A stretch of DNA of 48,820 nucleotides. It comes from an uncultured Eubacteriales bacterium (GTDB lineage Bacteria > Bacillota > Clostridia > Peptostreptococcales > Anaerovoracaceae). The translations under genes and the position numbers were made by a program. Shown here piece after piece: positions 15,661 to 24,368 of this stretch (its first letter is position 1; every line of letters starts with the position of its first letter). The stretch covers positions 1 to 48,820 of the forward strand of contig UQMQ01000001.1 of assembly GCA_900542245.1 (NCBI GenBank), given 5' to 3'. The notes beneath the pieces were generated by a model. That model saw only the letters and a list, made by a program, of their open reading frames with translations. It had not been told where the DNA came from and did not search any database.

Positions 15661-16260
15661 ATGAAAATTATCGGTTTGACGGGCGGTATCGGCACCGGAA
15701 AGTCTACGGTTTCCGCTTATCTTGCACAAAAAGGCTGCAGGCTCATCGACGCGGACAAGATCTCGCATCAGATGACAGAACCGGGCAGTCCATGCCTTTT
15801 GGAAATCCGGGAAGCCTTCGGCGCGGAGTTTTTCCTTGGTGACGGCAGTCTGGACAGGAAGAAGCTGGGGCGTCTTGTGTTCGCGGACGCAGAGAAAAAG
15901 GCACAGCTGGAGGAAATCATTACCCGCAGAGTCATCGAAAAGACACTGCAGTTGGTGCAGATGTACCGGCAGCAGCAGGAAAAGCTGGTCGTTATCGACG
16001 CACCGCTGCTGTTTGAATGTGGGATGCAGCGTTATACCGATGAGACCTGGCTGGTCGTATGCCGTTCCGAAAAACGCATCGCGCGCATCGTCGCGAGAGA
16101 CGGGCTGACACCGGAGGAAATCGAGGCGCGGATCGCAAACCAGATGCCGGAGGCGCAGAAGGAAACGCTTGCGGATCACGTGATCGACAATTCCGGGGAG
16201 CTGCCGGGGCTGTATGCGCAGATCGACGCGCTGCTTGCGGCGCTGGACATAGAGGGATAG
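15661..16260 (+). CDS. coaE: Dephospho-CoA kinase
   Basis: A 199-residue kinase that phosphorylates the ribose 3'-OH of dephospho-CoA, the last step of coenzyme A synthesis. The P-loop GLTGGIGTGKSTV is at residues ~5-17. IDADKISHQM matches the family's DAD-containing substrate motif, and VVIDAPLLFECGM and RIVARDGLTPEEIEARIANQM match the lid region. AGGAG (15644-15648) precedes the ATG. It follows polA closely, as in other Firmicutes, and is probably co-transcribed with it and the solute-binding protein 19 bases downstream. Confidence 0.97.
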   Translation: MKIIGLTGGIGTGKSTVSAYLAQKGCRLIDADKISHQMTEPGSPCLLEIREAFGAEFFLGDGSLDRKKLGRLVFADAEKKAQLEEIITRRVIEKTLQLVQMYRQQQEKLVVIDAPLLFECGMQRYTDETWLVVCRSEKRIARIVARDGLTPEEIEARIANQMPEAQKETLADHVIDNSGELPGLYAQIDALLAALDIEG

Positions 16261-16279
16261 AACTTGAGGGAGAAAACGG

Positions 16280-17944
16280 ATGAAAGACAATCGGCTGCTG
16301 CAATTTTTAAAAAAATACTGGGTGATAGGGGTTTTTGCCTTGACGGCTCTGGGCGCGGTGTTTTCCAGTGTGGAGATCTACAAGGAAGAGGTGCTCAATA
16401 TCGACCCGGATATTAAATACGAGGCGCAGGATACCTTGTATTTCGCGGCAGAGCGGATCGATACGCTCAACCCGCTGATTTCGCAGAGTGAGGACGTATA
16501 CTATCTTTCCAAGCTGCTCTACAGCAGTCTCTTTGCGTATGACGAAAATCTCAGCGCCGTACCGGAGCTTGTGCGCAGCTATACGGTCAACACAGAACGC
16601 GCTTATATCGATCTGAAGCTCAAAAAGAAGGTCAATTGGCATAATGGAAAGCGTCTGCGTGCGGAAGATGTTCGCTTTACGGTCAGCGCGATCAAGGCGG
16701 TCGGCAGTACTTCACCGTACTACGAGAAGGTGTCCAAGATCATATCGGTCAATGTGACGGATACCTATGCTTGCAGGATCTATTTCAATAATAACTACAA
16801 CTGTTCCCTGGATGATCTGATCTTTCCGATCGTACCGAGCACGCAATACGCGAGTGCGCTGCAGTTCGCGCGTGCAAAAGACGATTTCAAGCCGATCGGC
16901 ACCGGCGTATATCAGTATAAGTCCTACAATTATCTCAAATACCTGCGCATGGTACCGAATGAAGACTATTTCGGCACGCAGGCGGAGAACAAAATTTACG
17001 TGACAATCGTACCGGACCGCGATCTGGCGGAAAGTCTGATGGAAATCGAAATGGTGACATGTTATCTGGATAATTCTTCCGGACGCAAGTCTGTTGTGTC
17101 GGATAAGCAATATCAGATGTACAATATCGTTTCCAATCAGCTGGAAATGTTAGTATACAACACGAAAACAGGGATTTGCAAAGATCTTAAGACCAGACAG
17201 GCGATCTCTGCGGGCATTAATCGGGAAAAGATCCTCGCCAATGCCTATATGGGCGACGGCGTTCTGACCGATTCGATCTACTATCCGAATTATCTGGGCG
17301 TACAGGACGAGGCTACCTCTGCTGTCTACGATTATCAAAAAGCAGTGGAGCTTTTGGAAGCTGCGGGCTTCTCGTATGACGATCATGACGGAGAGCTTGA
17401 AAAAACAGGCGTTGCGGACATGACAGTCACGATCCTTGTCAACAAAAAGAACGCAACGCGTACGGCAGCAGCACGTTTGATCGCGGCGAATCTGGAAAGT
17501 CTGGGATTCAAAACAAATGTGCAGGCGCTGACGGCAAAAGCATATCAGGCAGCGATGAAAAAGGGGGCGTTTGATCTTCTTCTGGTCGGCTACAGCATCG
17601 AAGAAAACTATGATCTGCGGGCATTCTTCAACGGCAAAAACCCATGGAAGTATACGAATTTCTCTCTGCTGACGCAGGTGAACGAGCTGGAACGCATGCA
17701 CACCAACGAGGAATATCAGGAGATCTACCGCGGTATCAAGCAGCAGCTCGCAGAGGCGCTTCCTTATGAACCGCTTTGCTATAAATATGTGGGTTTGGTC
17801 GGCGTTCCGTATTTTGAGGCGGAGCAGCTGCCGCTGTTCCATGATATTTACAAAAACTGTCAAACTTGGCGTTGGAGTAAGGTGATCGAACCGGAGAAAG
17901 AGACAGAAACCGGACAAAATGACAACAAAAATCAAAATAATTAA
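16280..17944 (+). CDS. Family 5 (peptide/nickel-type) extracellular solute-binding protein
   Basis: A 554-residue exported protein of the OppA/DppA-like family 5. An N-terminal membrane helix (about 15-33) is followed by TLYFAAERIDTLNPLISQSE, the PELVRSYTVN segment, and VNWHNGKRLRAEDVRFTVSA, which is the family 5 signature region. There is no lipobox cysteine, so the protein is probably held by an uncleaved signal anchor instead of a lipid. The C-terminus is a charged low-complexity tail. No permease or ATPase genes are adjacent, so it is an orphan binding protein. It could serve a transporter elsewhere or have a sensory role; the ligand is unknown. GAGGGAG lies upstream of the ATG. Confidence 0.85.
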   Translation: MKDNRLLQFLKKYWVIGVFALTALGAVFSSVEIYKEEVLNIDPDIKYEAQDTLYFAAERIDTLNPLISQSEDVYYLSKLLYSSLFAYDENLSAVPELVRSYTVNTERAYIDLKLKKKVNWHNGKRLRAEDVRFTVSAIKAVGSTSPYYEKVSKIISVNVTDTYACRIYFNNNYNCSLDDLIFPIVPSTQYASALQFARAKDDFKPIGTGVYQYKSYNYLKYLRMVPNEDYFGTQAENKIYVTIVPDRDLAESLMEIEMVTCYLDNSSGRKSVVSDKQYQMYNIVSNQLEMLVYNTKTGICKDLKTRQAISAGINREKILANAYMGDGVLTDSIYYPNYLGVQDEATSAVYDYQKAVELLEAAGFSYDDHDGELEKTGVADMTVTILVNKKNATRTAAARLIAANLESLGFKTNVQALTAKAYQAAMKKGAFDLLLVGYSIEENYDLRAFFNGKNPWKYTNFSLLTQVNELERMHTNEEYQEIYRGIKQQLAEALPYEPLCYKYVGLVGVPYFEAEQLPLFHDIYKNCQTWRWSKVIEPEKETETGQNDNKNQNN

Positions 17945-17953
17945 AAAAAGTGT

Positions 17954-17982
17954 TTGTATTTTCGAAAGTTTTATGCTATGAT
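17954..17982 (+). promoter_or_regulatory. Promoter of tRNA-Leu
   Basis: TTGTAT (17954-17959) and TATGAT (17977-17982) are spaced by 17 bases, about 35 bases before the mature tRNA 5' end. It may also contribute to yajC transcription, since no terminator separates them. Confidence 0.65.
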
Positions 17983-18016
17983 TGTTCTGTTACCTCAAGA
18001 GTGGTAACAGAAGCAT

Positions 18017-18103
18017 GCCGGCGTGATGGAATTGGCAGACGTGCAGGACTCAAAATCCTGTGGTGGCAACACCGTATGGGTTCGACCCCCATCGCCGGCA
18101 CCA
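18017..18103 (+). tRNA. tRNA-Leu (anticodon CAA)
   Basis: An 87-base class II tRNA. Acceptor GCCGGCG pairs with CGCCGGC, followed by discriminator A and an encoded CCA. The anticodon stem CAGGA/TCCTG has loop CTCAAAA, giving CAA (reads UUG). A variable arm (TGGTGGCAACACCG) and T-arm TGGGTTCGACCCCCA are present. Confidence 0.96.
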
Positions 18104-18148
18104 TTTTTATGGAAACGAAAGCATAGTATATGAGAGGAGCGTTAAAGC

Positions 18149-18586
18149 ATGCCAGCAGGATTAGCAAATTTAATTCCTTTGGTTCTTTTGATCGTCGTAA
18201 TGTATTTTTTGATGATCAGACCGCAAAAGAAAAAAGATAAGCAGATTCAGGATATGAGAAAAGCCTTGACTGTAGGAGACGAGATCGTCACCATCGGCGG
18301 TATCTGCGGTAAAATCGTAAAGACAAAAGAAGATTCTTTCATCATTCAAGTCGGTGCTGACAAAGTGAAATTTGAAATGATGAGATGGGCTGTTTCATCC
18401 GTAACCAAACCGTCTGCAAGACGTGAAGACAGAGAGACTGTTGTGGAGGATGAAGCACCGAAGAAGGCTATGCCGAAGAAGCTCAGAAAGTCTTCCGATG
18501 TAGAAGAGACTGCAAAAGAAGATGCTCCGGTTGCTGTTACAGAAGTCGAAAAAGCTGCGGCAGAAGAAGCTGCGAGTGAAGAATAG
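18149..18586 (+). CDS. yajC: Preprotein translocase accessory subunit YajC
   Basis: A 145-residue partner of SecDF in the Sec export machinery. One membrane helix (about 6-25, IPLVLLIVVMYFLMIRP) is followed by QKKKDKQIQDMRKALTVGDEIVTIGGICGKIV, the YajC signature, and a short beta domain to ~85. The C-terminal ~55 residues are a Lys/Glu/Ala-rich extension, making it longer than the usual ~90-110 residues. GAGAGGAG precedes the ATG. secDF follows downstream, as in B. subtilis and many others, but here a terminator lies between them. Confidence 0.95.
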   Translation: MPAGLANLIPLVLLIVVMYFLMIRPQKKKDKQIQDMRKALTVGDEIVTIGGICGKIVKTKEDSFIIQVGADKVKFEMMRWAVSSVTKPSARREDRETVVEDEAPKKAMPKKLRKSSDVEETAKEDAPVAVTEVEKAAAEEAASEE

Positions 18587-18620
18587 CGGACTGCAGCAGC
18601 CATCATATCACAGCATACAA

Positions 18621-18650
18621 GGGACCCTGATTCGTTCAGGGTTCTTTTTT
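18621..18650 (+). terminator. Rho-independent terminator after yajC
   Basis: ACCCTGA (18624-18630), loop TTCGT, TCAGGGT (18636-18642), then CTTTTTT. This is a clean intrinsic terminator separating yajC from secDF. Confidence 0.88.
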
Positions 18651-18715
18651 CGTGTAAAATTTGCGTATTTTTGCCCTTTTCCAGAGTTTTTTGTTCTAAA
18701 ATCAACGGTTTGCTC

Positions 18716-18744
18716 TTGTAAGAAAGGCAAAAAAGTAGTAAAAT
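18716..18744 (+). promoter_or_regulatory. Promoter of secDF
   Basis: TTGTAA (18716-18721), 17 bases, TAAAAT (18739-18744). The start would be near 18751. The leader then contains a small hairpin, AATGCCC/GGGCATT (18759-18765 with 18772-18778), before the AGAGG and ATG of secDF. Confidence 0.6.
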
Positions 18745-18813
18745 GTAATGTAAAATAAAATGCCCCTTTATGGGCATTCATAGAAATCATAAGATATGAG
18801 AGGTTTTTGAAAA

Positions 18814-21036
18814 ATGAGTTTAAAACTGAAACGTGTACTGGCTGTGCTGGTGATCATCGCACTGGTATTCGGCTGGTATGTCACCCTGTTCGGCATCGGT
18901 GACAAGACAAAAGACGGAGCTATCACCTCTGTGAAATCTGCCTTAAAATACGGCCTGGACATCGACGGCGGTGTTTATGTCGTTATGGAGGCTAAGACAG
19001 ACTTGACCGGAGACGAACTCAAGAAGCTGATGGAACAGACCCGCGCGGTACTTGACAATCGTGTCAATCAAATGGGTGTTGCGGAATCCTCCGTCACGAT
19101 CGAAGGCACCAACCGTCTGAGAGTGGAAATTCCGGGCATGGAGGATGCGGAAGACGCCATCAAGGCGATCGGTAAAACCGCACAGTTATACTTCATTCTG
19201 GCAGACGGCAGCGTGGTATTGGACGGTAGCCATGTCAAAGACGCGCAGATTGCGACAGATGGAAGCTACTACAAAATTCTGCTCGACTTTGACAGCGAAG
19301 GCGCGACCTTGTTTGAAGAAGGTACCAGAAAGGCCTTTAATCAGGAAGTGACGCCGACGATCGATGGTCTGCAGGCGAATCAGATCGCGATCGTACTGGA
19401 CGGAGAGATCATCACCAACCCGAACGTGCAGAGCGTCATCAGCGGCGGCAGCTGTGAGATCGAAGGTAAATACAGCAAAGAAGAAGCTTCCATGACCGCG
19501 GCGCTGATTCGAGGCGGCGCGCTTCCGGTGGAACTGGAAGAAGTACAGTCCTCCGTACAGACGGCGACCATCGGCGCACACGCGCTGGACAAGTCCATCG
19601 TGGCAGGCGCAATCGGTCTTGGTATCGTATTCCTGCTGATGCTGATCTTCTATGGCATGCTGGGACTGATCGCAGACATCGCACTGCTGCTGTACGTCAT
19701 CATGTTCATGTGGTCCATGGTCGGACTGGGCGTCGTTATGACCTTACCAGGCATTGCGGCATTGATCCTGTCTATCGGTATGGCTGTTGACGCGAACGTC
19801 ATCATCTTTGCGAGAATCAAAGAGGAAATCTGCGCAGGCAAGACGATTCGCGTGGCGGTCGATGCAGGCTTTAAGAATGCCTTGACGACCGTACTCGACG
19901 CACAGATCACAACCTTGATTGCAGCAGTGGTACTGTACGAGATCGGCACGACCTCCGTCAAGGGCTTCGCACTGACCTTGATGATCGGTATCGTGATCAG
20001 TATTTTTACAGCCGTAGTCATTACACAGCTGTTCATTTCCCTGCTGGCGAACAATCCGAAATTTGCAAAGAATAAGTACTTTGGCGTGAATGATGATTTG
20101 ACGCCGAAGCAGATGTTAAATAAAACTTTCTCATTTATCAAACATAGAAAAGTTTACTACATCATAAGCTGTGTAATCATCATTGCGGGACTGCTGTTTG
20201 CGACGATCGGCGGTATGAACTACGGTATCGACTTTACCGGCGGTACGACCATTCAGGTAGAAATGGGCAAAGAGGTTCCGGTTGCAGACATCGAAAAATC
20301 GCTGGAATCCTATGAGCTTTCTCCACAAATCATCTACGCGGGAGTGGGGAACACCCAGATCGTGATCAAGACGATCAAGTCTTTGGACAATGCAGCTCGT
20401 GCGGAGATCATTGATACCCTGGGTGAAGATTTCGGTATTACGCAGGAGGATGTATTGGCTTCCGAACAGTTCGGACCGTCTGTCGGCGACGAGCTGAAGG
20501 CGAATGCGCTGAAAGCTGTGATCATCGCTTCGATCGGCATGCTGATCTATATCATCTTCCGGTTCAAGTCATGGAAGTATGGTGTGACGGCGATTGCCGG
20601 CGTGGTGCATGACGTCTTAATGGTCATCGCATTCTATGCGATCTTCGGCTATACGGTCAACAATCCGTTTATCGCGGCAATTCTGACTCTGGTCGGATAT
20701 TCCATCAACGATACGATCGTCATCTTCGACCGTATCCGGGAGAACAAGGCTTTGCATCCGAAGGACAACAACGAAACCAATATCGACCTGAGCATCAATC
20801 AGACACTGAACAGAACGATCATGACGTCCTTGACCACACTGGTCGTTATGGTCCCGCTTTGCATTATGGTATCCTCCGCGATCAGAGAGTTTATCATTCC
20901 GCTGATGGTCGGTGTTATCGTAGGATGCTATTCCTCCATCTTTATCTGCAGCCCGCTCTATTATGACCTCTGCAAGAAAGATGAAACATCGAAGTACGTA
21001 TTAAGTACGACAAAAAAGGCAAAAAAGACAAAATAG
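18814..21036 (+). CDS. secDF: Protein translocase SecDF fusion
   Basis: A 740-residue fused SecD-SecF that uses the proton (or sodium) gradient to pull exported proteins through SecYEG. The SecD half (~1-420) has an N-terminal helix, LKYGLDIDGGVYVVMEA (the D1 motif), a large extracellular domain and membrane helices including IGMAVDANVIIFARIKEE. The SecF half (~430-740) has GGMNYGIDFTGGT, an extracellular loop, then membrane helices with GYSINDTIVIFDRIRE. Twelve membrane helices are expected. A fused protein is usual in many Firmicutes. AGAGG lies before the ATG. rel follows 12 bases after the stop. Confidence 0.97.
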   Translation: MSLKLKRVLAVLVIIALVFGWYVTLFGIGDKTKDGAITSVKSALKYGLDIDGGVYVVMEAKTDLTGDELKKLMEQTRAVLDNRVNQMGVAESSVTIEGTNRLRVEIPGMEDAEDAIKAIGKTAQLYFILADGSVVLDGSHVKDAQIATDGSYYKILLDFDSEGATLFEEGTRKAFNQEVTPTIDGLQANQIAIVLDGEIITNPNVQSVISGGSCEIEGKYSKEEASMTAALIRGGALPVELEEVQSSVQTATIGAHALDKSIVAGAIGLGIVFLLMLIFYGMLGLIADIALLLYVIMFMWSMVGLGVVMTLPGIAALILSIGMAVDANVIIFARIKEEICAGKTIRVAVDAGFKNALTTVLDAQITTLIAAVVLYEIGTTSVKGFALTLMIGIVISIFTAVVITQLFISLLANNPKFAKNKYFGVNDDLTPKQMLNKTFSFIKHRKVYYIISCVIIIAGLLFATIGGMNYGIDFTGGTTIQVEMGKEVPVADIEKSLESYELSPQIIYAGVGNTQIVIKTIKSLDNAARAEIIDTLGEDFGITQEDVLASEQFGPSVGDELKANALKAVIIASIGMLIYIIFRFKSWKYGVTAIAGVVHDVLMVIAFYAIFGYTVNNPFIAAILTLVGYSINDTIVIFDRIRENKALHPKDNNETNIDLSINQTLNRTIMTSLTTLVVMVPLCIMVSSAIREFIIPLMVGVIVGCYSSIFICSPLYYDLCKKDETSKYVLSTTKKAKKTK

Positions 21037-21048
21037 GAGCCATGATCT

Positions 21049-23253
21049 ATGACCACAAAAGCTGAATTTTTAGAAAAAATACTAAGTATCAATTCTAAAT
21101 ACAACACCGAGCTGATCGGCAAAGCGTTCGATACCGCCCAGCGCCTGCATGCAGGGCAGCTGCGCAAGAGCGGAGAACCGTATTTCATCCACCCGATTCA
21201 TGTCGCGCTGATCCTTGCGGAGATGGGGATGGATGATGCAACGATCGTCGGTGGGCTTTTGCATGACGTGGTAGAAGATACACCTTACACCAGAGAGCAG
21301 CTCGTCGCCGATTTCGGTGAGGAGATCGCCCTTCTGGTGGACGGTGTGACGAAATTAGGCACGATTAAATTTGAATCCAAAGAGGAAATACAAGCGGAGA
21401 ACTTCCGCAAGATGTTTTTGGCGATGTCCAAGGACATCCGCGTCCTGATCATTAAACTGGCAGACAGACTGCACAACATGCGGACCATGGAGTACATGAG
21501 CCCCGAGAAAAAAATCGAAAAGTGCAACGAAACTCTCGAAATTTACGCGCCGCTTGCCAGCAGGCTCGGTATTTCCAAAGTCAAGTTTGAGCTTGAGGAT
21601 CTGGCACTCAAATATCTGCATCCGCAGGAGTTTCAGGAGCTCAAGGAAAAAGTCAACAAGCGTAAGGAAGAACGCGAGGCGACCATCAATCTGGTCATCA
21701 GCGAGATTCGCGATTCGCTTGACGACATGCACCTGCATTACGACATCTACGGCAGGGCAAAACATTATTACAGCATCTATAAGAAGATGAAATATCAAAA
21801 TAAGCAGATCGACGAGATCTTCGATCTGATCGCAGTCCGTATCATCGTAGACAATGTGAAGGACTGCTACGCGGTACTCGGTATCGTCCATACCATGTGG
21901 AAACCGATCCCGGGTCGATTCAAAGACTATATCGCGATGCCGAAACCGAATATGTACCAATCACTGCATACGACGGTCATCGGCGACAACGGCGAACCGT
22001 TTGAAATTCAGATCCGCACCTATGAGATGCATCAGGTCGCGGAATACGGTATCGCAGCACACTGGAAGTACAAGGAAGGAGATACTTCCGGCAAAGCATC
22101 CAATGACGATATCAAACTGGCATGGCTGCGGCAGTCTCTGGAATGGCAGCAGGACATCAATGACCCGAAGGACTTCCTGGAGACGATGAAAATGGATCTG
22201 TTCGCCAGTCAGGTATTCGTATTCACGCCGCGCGGCGATGTGATCGAGCTGCCGGCGGGTTCAACACCGCTGGACTTCGCCTTTAAGATCCACTCAGCTA
22301 TCGGCTGCAAGTGCGTCGGCGCCAAGGTCAACGGCAAGATGGTGACCATCGATTACACCTTGCAGAACGGTGACATTGTCGAGATCGTCACCTCCGCGAA
22401 CTCAGCGGGACCGAGCATTGACTGGCTGAAGATCGCCAAAAGCTCTAACGCCAGAAACAAGATCCGCAGCTGGCTCAAAAAAGAAAACAAATCCGACACC
22501 ATTGATAAGGGTAAGGATCTTTTAGATAAATATATCCGCAAGCGGGGCTTCGAGCCTGCGGTCTGCGCCAAATCCGCTTTTTTGAACAAAGCGATGAAGG
22601 CAATGAATTTTGCCAACGCAGACGAATGCTATACGCAGCTTGCCAACGGCGGTACGCTGGTCAGCAAGTTTGCAAACCTCCTGTTTGGCTACTATACGGA
22701 CGAGACAAAGACAGAACTTCCAAAGAGCAATGAAGAACTCGCAGCCGAAATCAAGGAAGCAGAAGCGAAAAAATTACGCGATCGCAGAAAATCAGCTGAT
22801 AATCCGGGCATTGTCGTCGAAGGCGCGGACAACCTGATGATCAAACTTGCCAAGTGCTGTAATCCGGTACCGGGAGACGAGATTGTCGGCTTCATCACCA
22901 AAGGACGCGGCATTTCCGTTCACAGACGGGACTGTTCCAATATCGTGGCGCTGCCGGAGCATGAAAAGGCGCGTTTCATCAAGGTGGACTGGGAGGACCT
23001 CAAAGCAGGGAAAGCCTACAATACCGACATCTGCATCATCGGAACGGATCGGAAGGGGATGCTTTCGGATATCTCCAGAGTCTGTGAGGATATGGATATT
23101 CATTTGTCCGGGGTCAATGCGAAAAGCGGCAGAGACGGCAGCTTGACGATGACGATTACCCTGTCGATTTCCAGTACGCAGGAGATGCAGAAGGTGCAGC
23201 GCAGTCTGCGCAATATCGAGGGCGTGACACAGGTTTACAGAGCAAAATCATAA
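21049..23253 (+). CDS. relA: Bifunctional (p)ppGpp synthetase/hydrolase Rel
   Basis: A 734-residue stringent-response enzyme. The HD hydrolase domain (~25-180) contains HAGQLRKSGEPYFIHPIHV and LLHDVVEDT; the HD and ED residues are intact, so it should degrade (p)ppGpp. The synthetase domain (~235-350) has YSIYKKMKYQNKQIDEIFD, IAVRIIV and SLHTTVIGDNGEPFEIQIRT. TGS (~390-450, VFVFTPRGDVIELPAGSTPLDFAF), the conserved-cysteine region (LAKCCNPVPGDEIVGFITKGRG) and a C-terminal ACT domain (DRKGMLSDISRVCEDM) follow. The order secDF-rel-dtd fits Firmicutes synteny. AGGAG lies before the ATG. Confidence 0.97.
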   Translation: MTTKAEFLEKILSINSKYNTELIGKAFDTAQRLHAGQLRKSGEPYFIHPIHVALILAEMGMDDATIVGGLLHDVVEDTPYTREQLVADFGEEIALLVDGVTKLGTIKFESKEEIQAENFRKMFLAMSKDIRVLIIKLADRLHNMRTMEYMSPEKKIEKCNETLEIYAPLASRLGISKVKFELEDLALKYLHPQEFQELKEKVNKRKEEREATINLVISEIRDSLDDMHLHYDIYGRAKHYYSIYKKMKYQNKQIDEIFDLIAVRIIVDNVKDCYAVLGIVHTMWKPIPGRFKDYIAMPKPNMYQSLHTTVIGDNGEPFEIQIRTYEMHQVAEYGIAAHWKYKEGDTSGKASNDDIKLAWLRQSLEWQQDINDPKDFLETMKMDLFASQVFVFTPRGDVIELPAGSTPLDFAFKIHSAIGCKCVGAKVNGKMVTIDYTLQNGDIVEIVTSANSAGPSIDWLKIAKSSNARNKIRSWLKKENKSDTIDKGKDLLDKYIRKRGFEPAVCAKSAFLNKAMKAMNFANADECYTQLANGGTLVSKFANLLFGYYTDETKTELPKSNEELAAEIKEAEAKKLRDRRKSADNPGIVVEGADNLMIKLAKCCNPVPGDEIVGFITKGRGISVHRRDCSNIVALPEHEKARFIKVDWEDLKAGKAYNTDICIIGTDRKGMLSDISRVCEDMDIHLSGVNAKSGRDGSLTMTITLSISSTQEMQKVQRSLRNIEGVTQVYRAKS

Positions 23254-23288
23254 AAAATAAACGATAAAAGAGAAGGAGTACAGCACAT

Positions 23289-23738
23289 ATGAGAGCAGTC
23301 GTGCAGCGCGTCACACAGGCAGATGTGACCGTAGAGGAAAACGTGACAGGCGCAATCCGGCAGGGTCTGGTCGTTCTATTAGGCGTAGAAGACGGCGATA
23401 CCGAAAAGGATGCGGATTACATCGCAGAAAAGGTGGCAGGACTTCGTATTTTTGACGATGCGGACGGCGTGATGAACCGTTCGGTGCTGGATATCGGCGG
23501 CGGTGTCCTTTCCATCTCACAATTTACGCTGCTGGGCGATGTGCGCAAGGGCAAGCGACCGAGCTATAGCCACGCGGCAAGACCGGAAGCGGCAAAAGCG
23601 CTATACGCATATTTCAATCAGAAGCTGACAGACAAAGGCATTCCGGTCGGCGAAGGCATCTTTCAGGCGGAGATGCTCGTGCGCATTTATAACGATGGAC
23701 CGGTGACCATTTTACTGGACAGCCACAAATTATTTTAG
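23289..23738 (+). CDS. dtd: D-aminoacyl-tRNA deacylase
   Basis: A 149-residue editing enzyme that removes D-amino acids (and glycine from tRNA-Ala) after mischarging. MRAVVQRVTQADVTVEE is the typical start. SISQFTLLGDVRKGKRPSY contains the SQFTL active-site motif, and NDGPVTILLDS contains the GPVT cis-proline motif. Length is normal (~145-150). AAGGAG lies upstream of the ATG. It follows rel and precedes the metallo-hydrolase gene by nine bases, clearly one operon. Confidence 0.97.
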   Translation: MRAVVQRVTQADVTVEENVTGAIRQGLVVLLGVEDGDTEKDADYIAEKVAGLRIFDDADGVMNRSVLDIGGGVLSISQFTLLGDVRKGKRPSYSHAARPEAAKALYAYFNQKLTDKGIPVGEGIFQAEMLVRIYNDGPVTILLDSHKLF

Positions 23739-23747
23739 AGGGAAAAT

Positions 23748-24368
23748 ATGAAAATCATCAGATACATGACAGGACCGATTCAGGTCAACACGTACCTTGC
23801 GTACGATGAAGAAAGCAAAAAAGGATTTATCGTCGATCCGGGCGGTTACTGCAAAGAGCTGACCGAAGAAGTCAAGAAGCTCGGACTGGATATTGTGTAT
23901 ATTATTTTAACACATGGACATGGTGACCATATCGGCGGTGTTGCGGAACACGCGAAGGATTTTCCGAACGCTAAGATTGTGGCGAGCGAAAACGAAACGG
24001 AGCTTCTGCATGACGCAAAGCGCAACGTGTCAACCGAAATGTTCGGCAAACCGATTACGGTAGAGCCGGACCTCTATGTCAAGGACGGCGATGAACTGAC
24101 CGTTGGCAATATGACGCTGCATATTCTTTATACGCCGGGTCATACCAAGGGCGGCATCAGCATTTATGTAAACGGGCACGTTTTTAGCGGGGACACCCTG
24201 TTCCGTTACTCCATCGGCAGAACCGATTTTTACGGCGGCGATTTTCGCGTGCTGATGAATTCCATCAAGGATAAGCTGTTCCTGTTGCCGGATGATACGG
24301 TTGTACTGCCGGGGCATATGGGCTTCACAACGATCGGCGACGAGAAGAAAGGAAATCCTTTTGTATAA
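23748..24368 (+). CDS. Metallo-beta-lactamase fold hydrolase (glyoxalase II-like)
   Basis: A 206-residue cytoplasmic enzyme of the MBL superfamily. THGHGDHIGG gives the HxHxDH di-metal motif (~residues 56-66). Further ligands are the histidine in LYTPGHTKGG, the aspartate in VFSGDTLFRYSIGRTDF, and the final histidine in LPGHMGFTT. It lacks the long C-terminal substrate domain of true glyoxalase II, so the substrate is unknown; short thioester hydrolases of this type are common in Firmicutes. AGAGGG lies before the ATG. hemZ overlaps its stop. Confidence 0.88.
   Translation: MKIIRYMTGPIQVNTYLAYDEESKKGFIVDPGGYCKELTEEVKKLGLDIVYIILTHGHGDHIGGVAEHAKDFPNAKIVASENETELLHDAKRNVSTEMFGKPITVEPDLYVKDGDELTVGNMTLHILYTPGHTKGGISIYVNGHVFSGDTLFRYSIGRTDFYGGDFRVLMNSIKDKLFLLPDDTVVLPGHMGFTTIGDEKKGNPFV

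Noticed and set aside
14515..16290. A 591-codon open frame on the minus strand across polA and coaE
   Set aside because: It lies wholly opposite two strongly conserved genes and reads as an Arg/His/Leu/Asp-rich shadow with no family motif; GC-rich codon use on the plus strand explains the lack of stops.
24292..24360. An ATG start for hemZ at 24292
   Set aside because: It would overlap the preceding gene by 77 bases without a ribosome binding site; the TTG at 24361 has a good one and a natural N-terminus.
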